DNA of 49,105 nt from Pseudomonadota bacterium. Its GTDB lineage: Bacteria > SAR324 > XYD2-FULL-50-16 > JAHJRI01. The DNA lies in NCBI GenBank assembly GCA_022360105.1, contig JAKSDL010000031.1, positions 1 to 49,105 of the forward strand, written 5' to 3'. The notes under the pieces were generated by a model. The model ran no database searches. It saw only the letters and a list, made by a program, of their open reading frames with translations, and was not told where the DNA came from. Below are positions 26,375-34,318 of the stretch, in pieces; the first letter of the stretch is position 1, and the number at the start of each line of letters is the position of its first letter. Position numbers and translations under genes: made by a program.

Positions 26375-27175
26375 TTAAAAAAAGCTTTCAGGTACGATTA
26401 TGACGTCATTTTGATAGATAGGCGTGTCAAGGGCTACCACTTCAATTATTTTTTCTTGCTCTTCAATTTTACGATGGATTTTCACCTTTCCTTCGTTGGC
26501 TTTTCCGGTAAACCCGCCTGCCATGGCAATGGCCTGGATGACGGTTGTGCCATCAAGGAATTTATAGGCATCAGGCTTTTTGACCTCTCCCGTTACATAA
26601 AAGAAACCGGTTTTGCTAATGTAGATGTTGTCACCATCTATAATCTGGAGATTCATGTTGAAATCTCCTTTTTCCATCAGACTAATTAAATCGATTGCGA
26701 TGATTTTCTGGTCATGCTGATAGGAGTCTTTAAGTTTGCGTTTGATAATAGCCTTTTCACCCGCATCTTGGGTCAATCCTCCTGCTTTTGATACCAATTC
26801 CAAAAATGTAGTTGTGCCCCTGAGTTCAAACAATCCGGGATGGTTGACTTCGCCAAGGATCACTGCTTTTTGTCCTCGGTATTCCTCAATAAAGACATTG
26901 ACTTGTGGCGAGACGAGATAACCATCTGCATAAAGGTTTGTCAATTTGTCTGAAATTTCCGGGATGGTCAGTTTTTCCACACTTACCTTGCCCAACAAAG
27001 GAACTACGATATGGCCTTCTCCGCTGACACGGACAGTAGTCTGTAAATCTTCGTTATCGTAAACCGATATTTTGATAACATCACCCTCGCCGACTTTGTA
27101 TTGCTGGGCATAGAGGGCAAGGGTCAGGAAAAGGATAAACAGCAATATCGGGGTTATATATAGTGTTTTTTTCAT
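26375..27175 (-). CDS. wza: Wza-type outer-membrane polysaccharide export protein
   Basis: A 266-residue OPX protein with an N-terminal signal sequence (ITPILLFILFLTLALYAQQ). The poly-export domain follows (YKVGEGDVIKISVYDNEDLQ, VPLLGKVSVEKLTIPEISDK), then two SLBB domains (AVILGEVNHPGLFELRGTTT, FYVTGEVKKPDAYKFLDGTT). No lipobox cysteine is seen at the cleavage site, so it is probably not a lipoprotein. It is shorter than E. coli Wza (about 380) and lacks an obvious C-terminal amphipathic membrane helix, so the adjacent beta-barrel protein may provide the outer-membrane channel, as proposed for other short OPX systems. Confidence 0.94.
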   Translation of the reverse strand: MKKTLYITPILLFILFLTLALYAQQYKVGEGDVIKISVYDNEDLQTTVRVSGEGHIVVPLLGKVSVEKLTIPEISDKLTNLYADGYLVSPQVNVFIEEYRGQKAVILGEVNHPGLFELRGTTTFLELVSKAGGLTQDAGEKAIIKRKLKDSYQHDQKIIAIDLISLMEKGDFNMNLQIIDGDNIYISKTGFFYVTGEVKKPDAYKFLDGTTVIQAIAMAGGFTGKANEGKVKIHRKIEEQEKIIEVVALDTPIYQNDVIIVPESFF

Positions 27176-27314
27176 GGTGGTTAATCACAATGGTAAAGTA
27201 TGTCGGTACAGAGGTAACAACGGTACTTTAGTCGATCTCTTCAGCTGGATTTCCCGACTAAAACATGTGAAGGATCGACTAAAATAGAGGTGAGTTTTTC
27301 CTCAAGAGAAATGC

Positions 27315-28589
27315 TTATAAATATCCGGTAACACGAATGTAGCCGGTATTATTGGTAGCATCGTAAGTATCGATTGTTGATTCGATTTTAGTGCTGCTAA
27401 AACCAACTTCAGCAGATAACCAGTCTGTAAAGCCATAACCAACCGTTAATTCAGGAGTGGTTATAGTGTCTTCCCTGTCATCACCTGTCAATGCGTTGTA
27501 GACATCAAAAGAATAATCATAGTTGACCCTTAAACTTAGCTTTTCAGTGATATTCTGCTTATAAGCCAAAAGCAAATTCTGGTTCTGGATGTAGTAGTAA
27601 GAAGAGACTGACGTTGTCGTTTCTCTCATTCTACGTGATCCGGAAGCCGTCAAAGAGGTTTTAGGTGTGAATTCATGATTTGCTGTTAGCTCTACAAAAC
27701 TTGAGTTCGCGTCATCGTAGGTGTCGTCTTCTTCGAAAGTCTTAGTTGCCTGACCGACTTTGATTTTTCCTTTGGACTTTTCAGTTGCTTGCCAGCTGAA
27801 TCCTACAAACATCTGGTTTTGCTTGTTATCAATTGTATCTTCTTCGTATTTAACATCGATGGTCTCATAACCGGCAAAGACTTTCGTTTTTTCGGTCAAT
27901 CCTAAATAGAAAGCCAACGCGGCACTGCTGTCAGTTCTGTTTTTAGCTTCGTTTTCATTTTCATCATAATTTACCGAGAAATTAGAAGCTTCCAATTCGA
28001 TACGTGTTGTCTCGCTAAAATGGTAAAGAGCCAAAAAACCTATCAAATTTGCCGTGTAGGTATTGTCCAAAGTACTGTCTTTCGAGATTTCCTTGGCTTC
28101 GGCTGATTTGTTATGTTGTCCGACTAATTCGAAGGTTAGACCGCCTTTTAAATTGTATTGACCAAATGCTTCAGCTTTATGCTTTTGGACGTTATTTTCA
28201 TCTTCGTCGCTGTATCTTTCATCCGTTCCTGAATACAAGAAATAGAGCTGGTAGCGATCAACATAAGGTTTGTATTCGCGACTGATTTCAAGACCTCCGG
28301 GTGCATAATTCGAAGTTTCCAGATTAAGAATTTGATCTCGACTCGCGGGAAGAGCAAACCAGATTCCGATGGAAAGGGTGGTAATGGTATCGCCGGTTGG
28401 ATCGTCTTCCGCATAATATATATTGTCAGAAGAAGCATAAGCCAGTGATGCAAATGGATGTACATATCCTCCCTTGGTTCCGAATACATCCCCTAATTCA
28501 GCAGAATCATTATCCTCCTGCGCAAATGCGTTTCCACAAATCAAACTTGCCGTGAAACACATGAGAAAAATTGATTTTATCAGTTTCAT
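27315..28589 (-). CDS. Outer-membrane beta-barrel protein of the EPS locus
   Basis: A 424-residue protein with a signal peptide (FLMCFTASLICGNAFA-QED) and, after it, many alternating beta-strands rich in aromatic residues (TFELVGQHNKSAEAKEI, KTKVFAGYETIDVKYEED, LSLRVNYDYSFDVYNALTGD). It ends with an aromatic/hydrophobic strand, GYIRVTGYL, as outer-membrane barrels do. It resembles EpsL/outer-membrane beta-barrel proteins that sit beside OPX genes. The location immediately upstream of wza suggests it forms or assists the outer-membrane exit for the polymer. GGAG lies 7-8 nt before the ATG. Confidence 0.85.
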   Translation of the reverse strand: MKLIKSIFLMCFTASLICGNAFAQEDNDSAELGDVFGTKGGYVHPFASLAYASSDNIYYAEDDPTGDTITTLSIGIWFALPASRDQILNLETSNYAPGGLEISREYKPYVDRYQLYFLYSGTDERYSDEDENNVQKHKAEAFGQYNLKGGLTFELVGQHNKSAEAKEISKDSTLDNTYTANLIGFLALYHFSETTRIELEASNFSVNYDENENEAKNRTDSSAALAFYLGLTEKTKVFAGYETIDVKYEEDTIDNKQNQMFVGFSWQATEKSKGKIKVGQATKTFEEDDTYDDANSSFVELTANHEFTPKTSLTASGSRRMRETTTSVSSYYYIQNQNLLLAYKQNITEKLSLRVNYDYSFDVYNALTGDDREDTITTPELTVGYGFTDWLSAEVGFSSTKIESTIDTYDATNNTGYIRVTGYL

Positions 28590-29174
28590 TACTATGCTCC
28601 GAAAATAAAAATTTAATAAACGATTCGAGTCTCATGTCACCATTATGTCCAAACGAACCGAACTGAATGGAAATTCACTTCAGTTTTTCCGTTCTTGCTT
28701 GAAAGAAGTTTTTCGCCTGAACAAGTTTAAAATCAATAGCACAAAATCCTGCGGTTTTACTGATAATGTCGCTAAAAACCCGAAGACTGAAACGAGGCAC
28801 AAATCTCTTAACGATTAATATGGGAAAAAACCCTGGTATTTTAGTAGGTTATCAGGAAATGTTGATCTGGAATTTCAGCTTTTTCGGCACTATCCTGTTT
28901 TTAATTTCGGAACATTTGTCGCGAAACCCACAAGTGTAAATTAATTTCCGAAATCGATTTTGAAAAAAGTTAATCGAAAATCGACGATGAAAAGTTTTGA
29001 CAGGGAAAGCCAGGTATAACCGCGCGTACCTTCGTAGAGCATCAAAAAAAATAGATCGAAAAGAAGGGGGAGGGAGTTTGAGAATGCAGGAGGAGGCAAT
29101 GGACCTGCCCCTGCTTAAACTGATGACAAGGTTGACGTGTCAGTTATTAATTTTGGAGGTAAGTAAAGCGGAAT
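28590..29174. other. 585-bp leader/intergenic region upstream of the export genes
   Basis: No supported gene; a short plus-strand frame at 28997-29188 shows no protein features. It lies between the LytTR regulator and the beta-barrel/wza/wzc genes. It contains an AACTGAA/TTCAGTT inverted repeat near 28661-28685 and AT-rich segments, and is the natural place for the main promoter of the EPS operon and for LytTR binding sites. I could not identify a convincing promoter pair. Confidence 0.5.
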
Positions 29175-29924
29175 TTAACTGCTTATAGAGGCTTGATACG
29201 ATTTTCCAATGGGAATAACAACCGGTTTGTTTTCGTCCCCACGCACGGTGATCTGTCCCTCATAAGAATTATGATTGGGCATTGTCGAAATATTGGAAAT
29301 ATACTTGGTATTAACCAGGTAGGAACGATGGACTCTTATAAGGTTAGTACCTTTGAAAAAGTCTTCAAGTTTCTTAATTGGAATCCGTACCCTGAAAAAA
29401 TCTCCCTTATCTTTGGTATCATATACATTGCAGTAAGGAGAATCGGCTTTGATATGCGTAATATACCTGAGTTTACGCTTGATTTCATAACAAATTCCAA
29501 TGGATTTATCTTCCAGATCGGAAAGGATTTTTTTCTCATTTGACGATTTGTGCTCAAGGTTTGTGAAAACCTTCAATTTCGCCAACAGCTCTTCTTCATC
29601 AAACGGTTTGGTTATGTAGTCGTCACCACCGACCCTATATCCCTCCATTTTATGATCCAATGAGGTGTGACCGGAAAGAAAGATTATCTTTACATCCCGA
29701 ATATCTTTTCTACTTCGCAGTGTTTTACATACTTCAAGTCCATTCATCCCTTTAAGTTTAACATCGAGAAGGATGACATCAGGTCTGAAACGTCCGACTT
29801 TTTGAAGCGCCTCTTCGCCCGAGGAAGCGATTTCCAGATCATAATTATCGCTAAGGATTTCAGAAAGGTATTTTTGGATTTCCAATTGGTCATCTACGAT
29901 CAGTATTCTTTCAGTGGCTTCCAT
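29175..29924 (-). CDS. LytTR-family response regulator
   Basis: About 249 residues: an N-terminal receiver domain (ILIVDDQLEIQ with acidic pair, phospho-acceptor Asp in DVILLDVKLKGMNGLEV, FLSGHTS, and Lys in DDYITKPFDEEELLAK) followed by a LytTR DNA-binding domain. The LytTR segment includes VRIPIKKLEDFF, LIRVHRSYLVNTKYI and VVIPIGKSYQ. LytTR regulators often control extracellular polysaccharide and virulence genes. It is the first gene of the minus-strand EPS block. No histidine kinase is next to it. An ATG at 29987 would add 21 residues with no ribosome binding site; the ATG at 29924 has GGAAA 8 nt upstream and starts just before the receiver fold, so it is preferred. Confidence 0.92.
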   Translation of the reverse strand: MEATERILIVDDQLEIQKYLSEILSDNYDLEIASSGEEALQKVGRFRPDVILLDVKLKGMNGLEVCKTLRSRKDIRDVKIIFLSGHTSLDHKMEGYRVGGDDYITKPFDEEELLAKLKVFTNLEHKSSNEKKILSDLEDKSIGICYEIKRKLRYITHIKADSPYCNVYDTKDKGDFFRVRIPIKKLEDFFKGTNLIRVHRSYLVNTKYISNISTMPNHNSYEGQITVRGDENKPVVIPIGKSYQASISS

Positions 29925-29987
29925 AAAGCTGTTTTCCGATGAAGCAAAGAAATTTGGAGAGTGAGTTGTTTTAAAAAGGTAATTCAT

Positions 29988-30677
29988 TGGTATTTATCTG
30001 GTGTTTACGATTAGTATGAGACGAATAATTCTGAAATCGATTGATGCAGCAGTATTTGAGTGTTCAACACTGACTTCCCACAAGTCAGGCCTACTAAAAT
30101 CATCGTATATCGATATTAAAAAACTCTTGCAAGCAATTTCTTAATTCTGGATTTAAAATAGTCATAAGATTTTTACTTTAATAGATACCAAACTGTATAA
30201 ACACTATTGTTCAGAAAATTGTATTAAATTTTTTTTTGTAAATTTTTCCAAACCGATCCCGTTTGATGACAGCGTTGAGGTAAAACACGGGGTTTGCCGG
30301 GGTGCATCCGTGTTTAGTTCATTCAATCTGTCCTGGATATCAAAAAGGTAAAAAAAAGAATTTACTTCGATAATTGACTATGTTTAACAAAAAAAAATTC
30401 CAGGATTGAAATTTTGAGTCTGGAAAATAGGAAGTGAAAAAACGCAGGAAAATCTGCTGCAGGTTTTTTGATCTGTCTATGAAATGGTGTGCTTAGTGTA
30501 TGTCTACATGGGTTGGGTGTTTATAAATATCCATCAATAATGAAATTTAGAATAGACGGTAAATACGAACTAATTTTCGAATGGGCAACTTTTAAGAGGG
30601 GGAGCAGACCTGGTTAGGAGGTATTTGCTGAGTCCGGAAATCAGTCCGTTGCAGGTTTCTCATAATCAGTAAACTCA
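29988..30677. other. 690-bp non-coding region
   Basis: I see no gene. The region is AT-rich, with homopolymer runs near 30228 and 30391, and contains a hairpin AAACACGG/CCGTGTTT at about 30284-30316 (17-nt loop, no T-tract). It separates the regulator of the EPS locus from the degenerate transposase gene and probably holds the promoter of the LytTR regulator. It does not match any riboswitch that I can recall. Confidence 0.45.
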
Positions 30678-31703
30678 TCATTCAGTCCTTTCCTTTTTCC
30701 AAATAAAAGGTCTGTGGGAATGTGTGGGTTTTTTTATATAGGCCTCTATGGCTTCTCTTAATTCAGCAATCTTGTTGAAGTCGATGCCGCGTTTCTTTTT
30801 ACTGCTAAATACACTTAGCCAGAGCTCGATATGGGCTAACCAGCTACTCCTTGAACGGGTCAGATGAAAAAAAGTGTTGGAATGTTTTTGCAGTCGCTCG
30901 CTGTTTTCCTGAATACTTGAGGCATCAGCAATCACGTGAACTTCTTCTTGAGACGAACATTCGGTTACAATGTCTTCAATAAACCCCAAAAAACCGGGTT
31001 GCACATTTTCTTTATTACTCAGGTCTCCAACATTTTCCGAAGCGATGAGTATGGCATCCAATAATTCTATTGAACTATCCTGTTGAAGGTTGGTTTCAAA
31101 TACTCGTCCTATTTTGCCATGTTTGATAATGACGTTACCTGTCTTTAACCTTGAAGAGCTTTTTTGGATTTGTTCCGAGACGGTAATAACAAAAGCGTTC
31201 AGATTTGGACTTAAAAAAAAGCCAACTATGTCGACCGTCTTTTCAATGAAATGCGGTTCGGTATTGATATTCCAGTTTCTTCTTCGGCTGAGTTGAATTC
31301 CCTCTTTCCTCAGCAGTCTCCATACAGCCTGGTTTGAAGCATTGAGTTTTGCGGCGATCAAAGCTCCATCCCAACTGGAGTGACCATTTGGCGGATCATT
31401 GCTGAGTAGTTGCAGAACTTTTCTTCGAAAATCACTCCCATATTTTTTAGGTTTGCCTGAACGAGGTTGGTCATACAGTCCTTTGATACCTTTGCTGATA
31501 AACCTTCTGCGAATCTCTGTAACCGTGTTTGGTCGAATGTTCAGCTGTTCAGCAATATCTTTATTTTTTAATCCTTTCAAACATAAAAGTATAACTTTGG
31601 CACGTTCAACATAGCGAAGATTGCCAGGATTATTTGATACCAATCTTTCCAGTTCAAGCCGTTGTTCTTCACTACATGCAATTTGAGCTGCTTTTCTTGC
31701 CAT
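30678..31703 (-). CDS. IS630-type transposase-like protein with altered catalytic triad
   Basis: A 341-residue protein with the full IS630 layout. It has an N-terminal helix-turn-helix (KNKDIAEQLNIRPNTVTEIR, residues 48-66), a second winged-helix region (GHSSWDGALIAAKLNASNQ, 108-125) and a C-terminal RNase-H-like domain. In IS630 proteins the first catalytic Asp lies in a VDEK-type strand; here the equivalent strand reads FVITVSEQIQ with Ser176. The second position (HVIADAS, Asp260) and third (SSWLAHIELWL, Glu293) are kept. The family's later YKRHGT segment is also altered (VIIKHGKIG). The frame is intact. It is therefore either a recently inactivated transposase or a domesticated DNA-binding protein. 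No terminal inverted repeats are visible around it. Confidence 0.82.
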   Translation of the reverse strand: MARKAAQIACSEEQRLELERLVSNNPGNLRYVERAKVILLCLKGLKNKDIAEQLNIRPNTVTEIRRRFISKGIKGLYDQPRSGKPKKYGSDFRRKVLQLLSNDPPNGHSSWDGALIAAKLNASNQAVWRLLRKEGIQLSRRRNWNINTEPHFIEKTVDIVGFFLSPNLNAFVITVSEQIQKSSSRLKTGNVIIKHGKIGRVFETNLQQDSSIELLDAILIASENVGDLSNKENVQPGFLGFIEDIVTECSSQEEVHVIADASSIQENSERLQKHSNTFFHLTRSRSSWLAHIELWLSVFSSKKKRGIDFNKIAELREAIEAYIKKPTHSHRPFIWKKERTE

Positions 31704-32050
31704 GAATAGGTCCTGTGGAATTCTATACTAATTGAACTAAAAAGATGATTGTTTTGGTTTTGATTATTTAAAAGGATTTTAAAGGGATTTTGGAGAGAAT
31801 CTCAGGTAAAAATTCAGTGCCATTTGCCGGAGGTAATGCTTTCTGTTTTTGCTCGGTCTTCAGTTGCTGATCAGGCGTTCAACGGTGATATGTCCGTGTT
31901 TTATTTCATATCATTGTGCATGTCCATTGTATAACAAGGGAATATGGGAAAAACAAGGGTATGATTTTAATGCTGCATCCGGATAAGCAAATAAGCGCTT
32001 TTCAGAGTCCAACATGTTTCAAAAAACCGGGATGTCTCAGACAATTGAAC
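31704..32050. other. Intergenic region without gene
   Basis: No supported gene, RNA or terminator. A plus-strand frame at 31916-32164 runs into the patatin gene and has no protein-like features. I looked here for the left end of an IS630 element and found no match to sequence on the other side of the transposase-like gene. Confidence 0.4.
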
Positions 32051-32938
32051 CTAACCGGAAGAGGAAAGAAAGTTGATAAACTCCTGAAAACGTTGCTTAA
32101 TATCTTCATATCCCCTCTCATAAGCCACGGTCAGCTTTTGTGTGTCTTTTTCAGTTCTACCTAAAGATAAACCTGATGGTGGGCGAAAGACAAAGGCTTT
32201 ACCCTCGTTTTCCAGATTCTCTATATGCTCAAGGGTTTCATTGTATGTTTGGTGGCGGGTTGAAAAAACATTGATAAGACCTTTGAATTGTGGGTATTTC
32301 AAGCGCAGAAACAAATTCAACTTCGAGGGTTTTTTCTCATATCCCTTGGGTCGGGTTAGAATGATAACATGCTTTTGATTACCGTCCTTGATACTTTTAC
32401 GGATGGGAATAGCCTCAGTGATGCCGCCATCCATAAAATGTCTGCCGTTCAACTTAACCGGAGGAGCAAACAAAGGGAGGCTGCATGATGCTCTCAACAC
32501 TGTCAGAAAGTTTTCCGATGTCTCGTGTTGGTTGAAATAGACAGGCTTACCGGTGATGCAGTCGCTGACCCCGGTCACCATTACTTGTTTGCTGTTTTCA
32601 AAGGTTTTGAAATCAAAAGGGGCCAGATCATTGGGCAGGGCATCAAACAGAAAATCCATTCCAAACAATTCCCCTCCTAAAAGCCATCGCCAAACGCTCA
32701 AATAGCGTGGGTCTTTTACGAAGTCGATGTTGACAATGCGATTCCGTTCAATCTGCCGGGATACATAATTCGATCCGTTGCAGGCGCCACTGGACACTCC
32801 GATCACGTAAGGGAACCAGATTTCCTTCTCCATCAGGAATTTCAAAATCCCGGAACTGTAGATCCCGCGTAGCCCTCCTCCCTCCAGAATCAGTGAAGTT
32901 TTAAGAGGTATTTTGAATGGCTCGTCTTCTTTTTTCAT
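32051..32938 (-). CDS. Patatin-like phospholipase
   Basis: A 295-residue serine hydrolase with the patatin Ser-Asp dyad. It has the oxyanion segment LEGGGLRGIYSSGIL, the nucleophile elbow GVSSGACNGS (GxSxG) and the catalytic Asp in HFMDGGITEAIPIRKS (DGG). The C-terminal part (LRLKYPQFKGLINVFSTRHQ, YNETLEHIENLE) resembles the YjjU group of E. coli. No signal peptide is present, so it acts in the cytoplasm, probably on phospholipids. A TTG at 32974 would add 12 residues; the ATG at 32938 has AAGAAG upstream and is preferred. A phospholipid-synthesis gene (CDP-alcohol phosphatidyltransferase) lies divergently next to it. Confidence 0.92.
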   Translation of the reverse strand: MKKEDEPFKIPLKTSLILEGGGLRGIYSSGILKFLMEKEIWFPYVIGVSSGACNGSNYVSRQIERNRIVNIDFVKDPRYLSVWRWLLGGELFGMDFLFDALPNDLAPFDFKTFENSKQVMVTGVSDCITGKPVYFNQHETSENFLTVLRASCSLPLFAPPVKLNGRHFMDGGITEAIPIRKSIKDGNQKHVIILTRPKGYEKKPSKLNLFLRLKYPQFKGLINVFSTRHQTYNETLEHIENLENEGKAFVFRPPSGLSLGRTEKDTQKLTVAYERGYEDIKQRFQEFINFLSSSG

Positions 32939-33300
32939 GATCTTCTTTGTTAAGTGTTTCAACGTTTTTGACAATGTTTTTGGTATCGCCCCCAGCGGTT
33001 GATATTGCCGACTACTACTGTGCCATCCCTTCGGGATTTTGCCTACAACGAATGAACCGACACAACTGTCAATTGATTTGTAAAATGTAGATTAATGATT
33101 CATAACAGTTCCCGGTATCGCCCAAATACATCAAATCAGATTGGTTGCCAGCTTTGTAGGAGCGAAAGACGGTAACCATTGGTCAGTCTGAAAGTATTTG
33201 ATGGACCTTGTCATATTCCTGACTTGACGAGATGATCTTAACACTTTAGGTTTTTTGGCATTTATTCCGCAAAAACAGGACAACATAACTGTATGAGACA
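32939..33300. other. Intergenic region between divergent lipid genes, with an imperfect inverted repeat
   Basis: No gene. Divergent promoters for the patatin (minus) and phosphatidyltransferase (plus) genes should be here. An imperfect inverted repeat spans 33129-33203: outer arms CATCAAAT and ATTTGATG, inner arms GGTTGCC and GGTAACC. It is not flanked by TA and could be an operator or a decayed mobile element. Confidence 0.4.
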
Positions 33301-33999
33301 ATGAAAGAATCCAATAATGATATGATAGACGTTTTTCTCTATCCTCACTATAAAAAGCTGGTTAGATTTATCCCTGGCAAAGCCACACCGAATCAACTAA
33401 CTGCAACAGGTTTTCTGTTTGGGATAGCTGCTGCGTTGAGTTTAATTGTGATACCAGGCAACACTCGTTACCTGGTGTGTTCACTGTTTTTATATCTCTG
33501 GTCGTTATTTGATTCTTTGGATGGTATTTATGCACGTTCCAAAGGCCATACTACTGAATTTGGGGCTTTTTTGGACCATTTTCTGGATGCTATTGTCGTC
33601 CTTTGTCTTTACTCAGCGATTCTTTACGCTTTTGACATTCAGCAGATTGCATTCATTCTGGCGCTGGCGTTCCGTTTATTGATGTCTGTGACAACCTATA
33701 TTCTGAGCAGCTATATCGGAGTACTTCATATTCCCCGTATCGGGCCGACCTGTGAACAGTTCTTATTCATCTTTTTTTTAATCATAAGCTATGTCTTTCC
33801 CGGAAATGTGGTCGCTTTTGAAGCGGAGTTCTCATTCCTGGCAAATATAACCGGCATGACCGGAATATCAATTATGGGAATTGCCATCTTCATTATTTTT
33901 TTGGTCACCCCATTCACTATTTATGAGCATTATTCCATCGCTAAAAAAACATTGATTAATGGTCAAACCCCGGCAGAAAAAAAACAAAACAAGTCATGA
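33301..33999 (+). CDS. CDP-alcohol phosphatidyltransferase
   Basis: A 232-residue membrane enzyme with about six hydrophobic helices. The family signature D-x2-D-G-x2-A-R-x8-G-x3-D-x3-D is complete: DSLDGIYARSKGHTTEFG followed by AFLDHFLD. Such enzymes move a phospho-alcohol group from a CDP-activated lipid or alcohol to a second alcohol, making phosphatidylglycerol-phosphate, phosphatidylinositol-type or other head groups; the acceptor cannot be read. The ATG at 33301 has only a weak GAG upstream; an ATG at 33322 is an alternative. It is followed by a 319-bp gap before a chemoreceptor. Confidence 0.9.
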   Translation: MKESNNDMIDVFLYPHYKKLVRFIPGKATPNQLTATGFLFGIAAALSLIVIPGNTRYLVCSLFLYLWSLFDSLDGIYARSKGHTTEFGAFLDHFLDAIVVLCLYSAILYAFDIQQIAFILALAFRLLMSVTTYILSSYIGVLHIPRIGPTCEQFLFIFFLIISYVFPGNVVAFEAEFSFLANITGMTGISIMGIAIFIIFLVTPFTIYEHYSIAKKTLINGQTPAEKKQNKS

Positions 34000-34318
34000 T
34001 TTTTTTACGTAATCCCCTGTCTTCTTATCAGTTTTGAGCTGGCTGTTTCCACTTTACAAAAATTTTACCTCAACATTAGCTAAAAAATACGATAAACTAA
34101 TCTACAATTATCTTAGTTTGTTTTCAATTCTATGAAAGCTAAAACCGTTCAATGAACTGCAATAATTGATGTAACACATCCGATCTAATCTACCAAAAGA
34201 CCGTTCGAAAGAACCTGCCAAATTGAGGTAAGCATCTACCAGTATACGAAAGAGCGATTAATCCCCTCTTTACATATCAAGTGATGCTTAGTTCTAAACG
34301 CCTACCATGGGAGCTAAA
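34000..34318. other. Upstream region of the large chemoreceptor gene
   Basis: No gene is visible. The end of this stretch carries GGGAG at 34309-34313, the ribosome binding site that fixes the chemoreceptor start at 34319. A promoter should lie here, but no convincing sigma-70 or sigma-28 pair was identified; the sequence TACGATAA near 34088 resembles only part of a sigma-28 -10 element. Confidence 0.4.

Noticed and set aside
28997..29188. 63-codon plus-strand frame in the EPS control region
   Set aside because: Low-complexity, basic, no ribosome binding site and overlapping the end of the regulator gene.
30284..30316. Hairpin AAACACGG/CCGTGTTT considered as a riboswitch or terminator
   Set aside because: No T-tract on either strand and no match to GEMM (c-di-GMP) or other riboswitch cores that I can recall.
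34060..34110. Possible sigma-28 promoter for the chemoreceptor
   Set aside because: TACGATAA resembles the -10 element only partly and no TAAAGTTT-like -35 is at the right distance.
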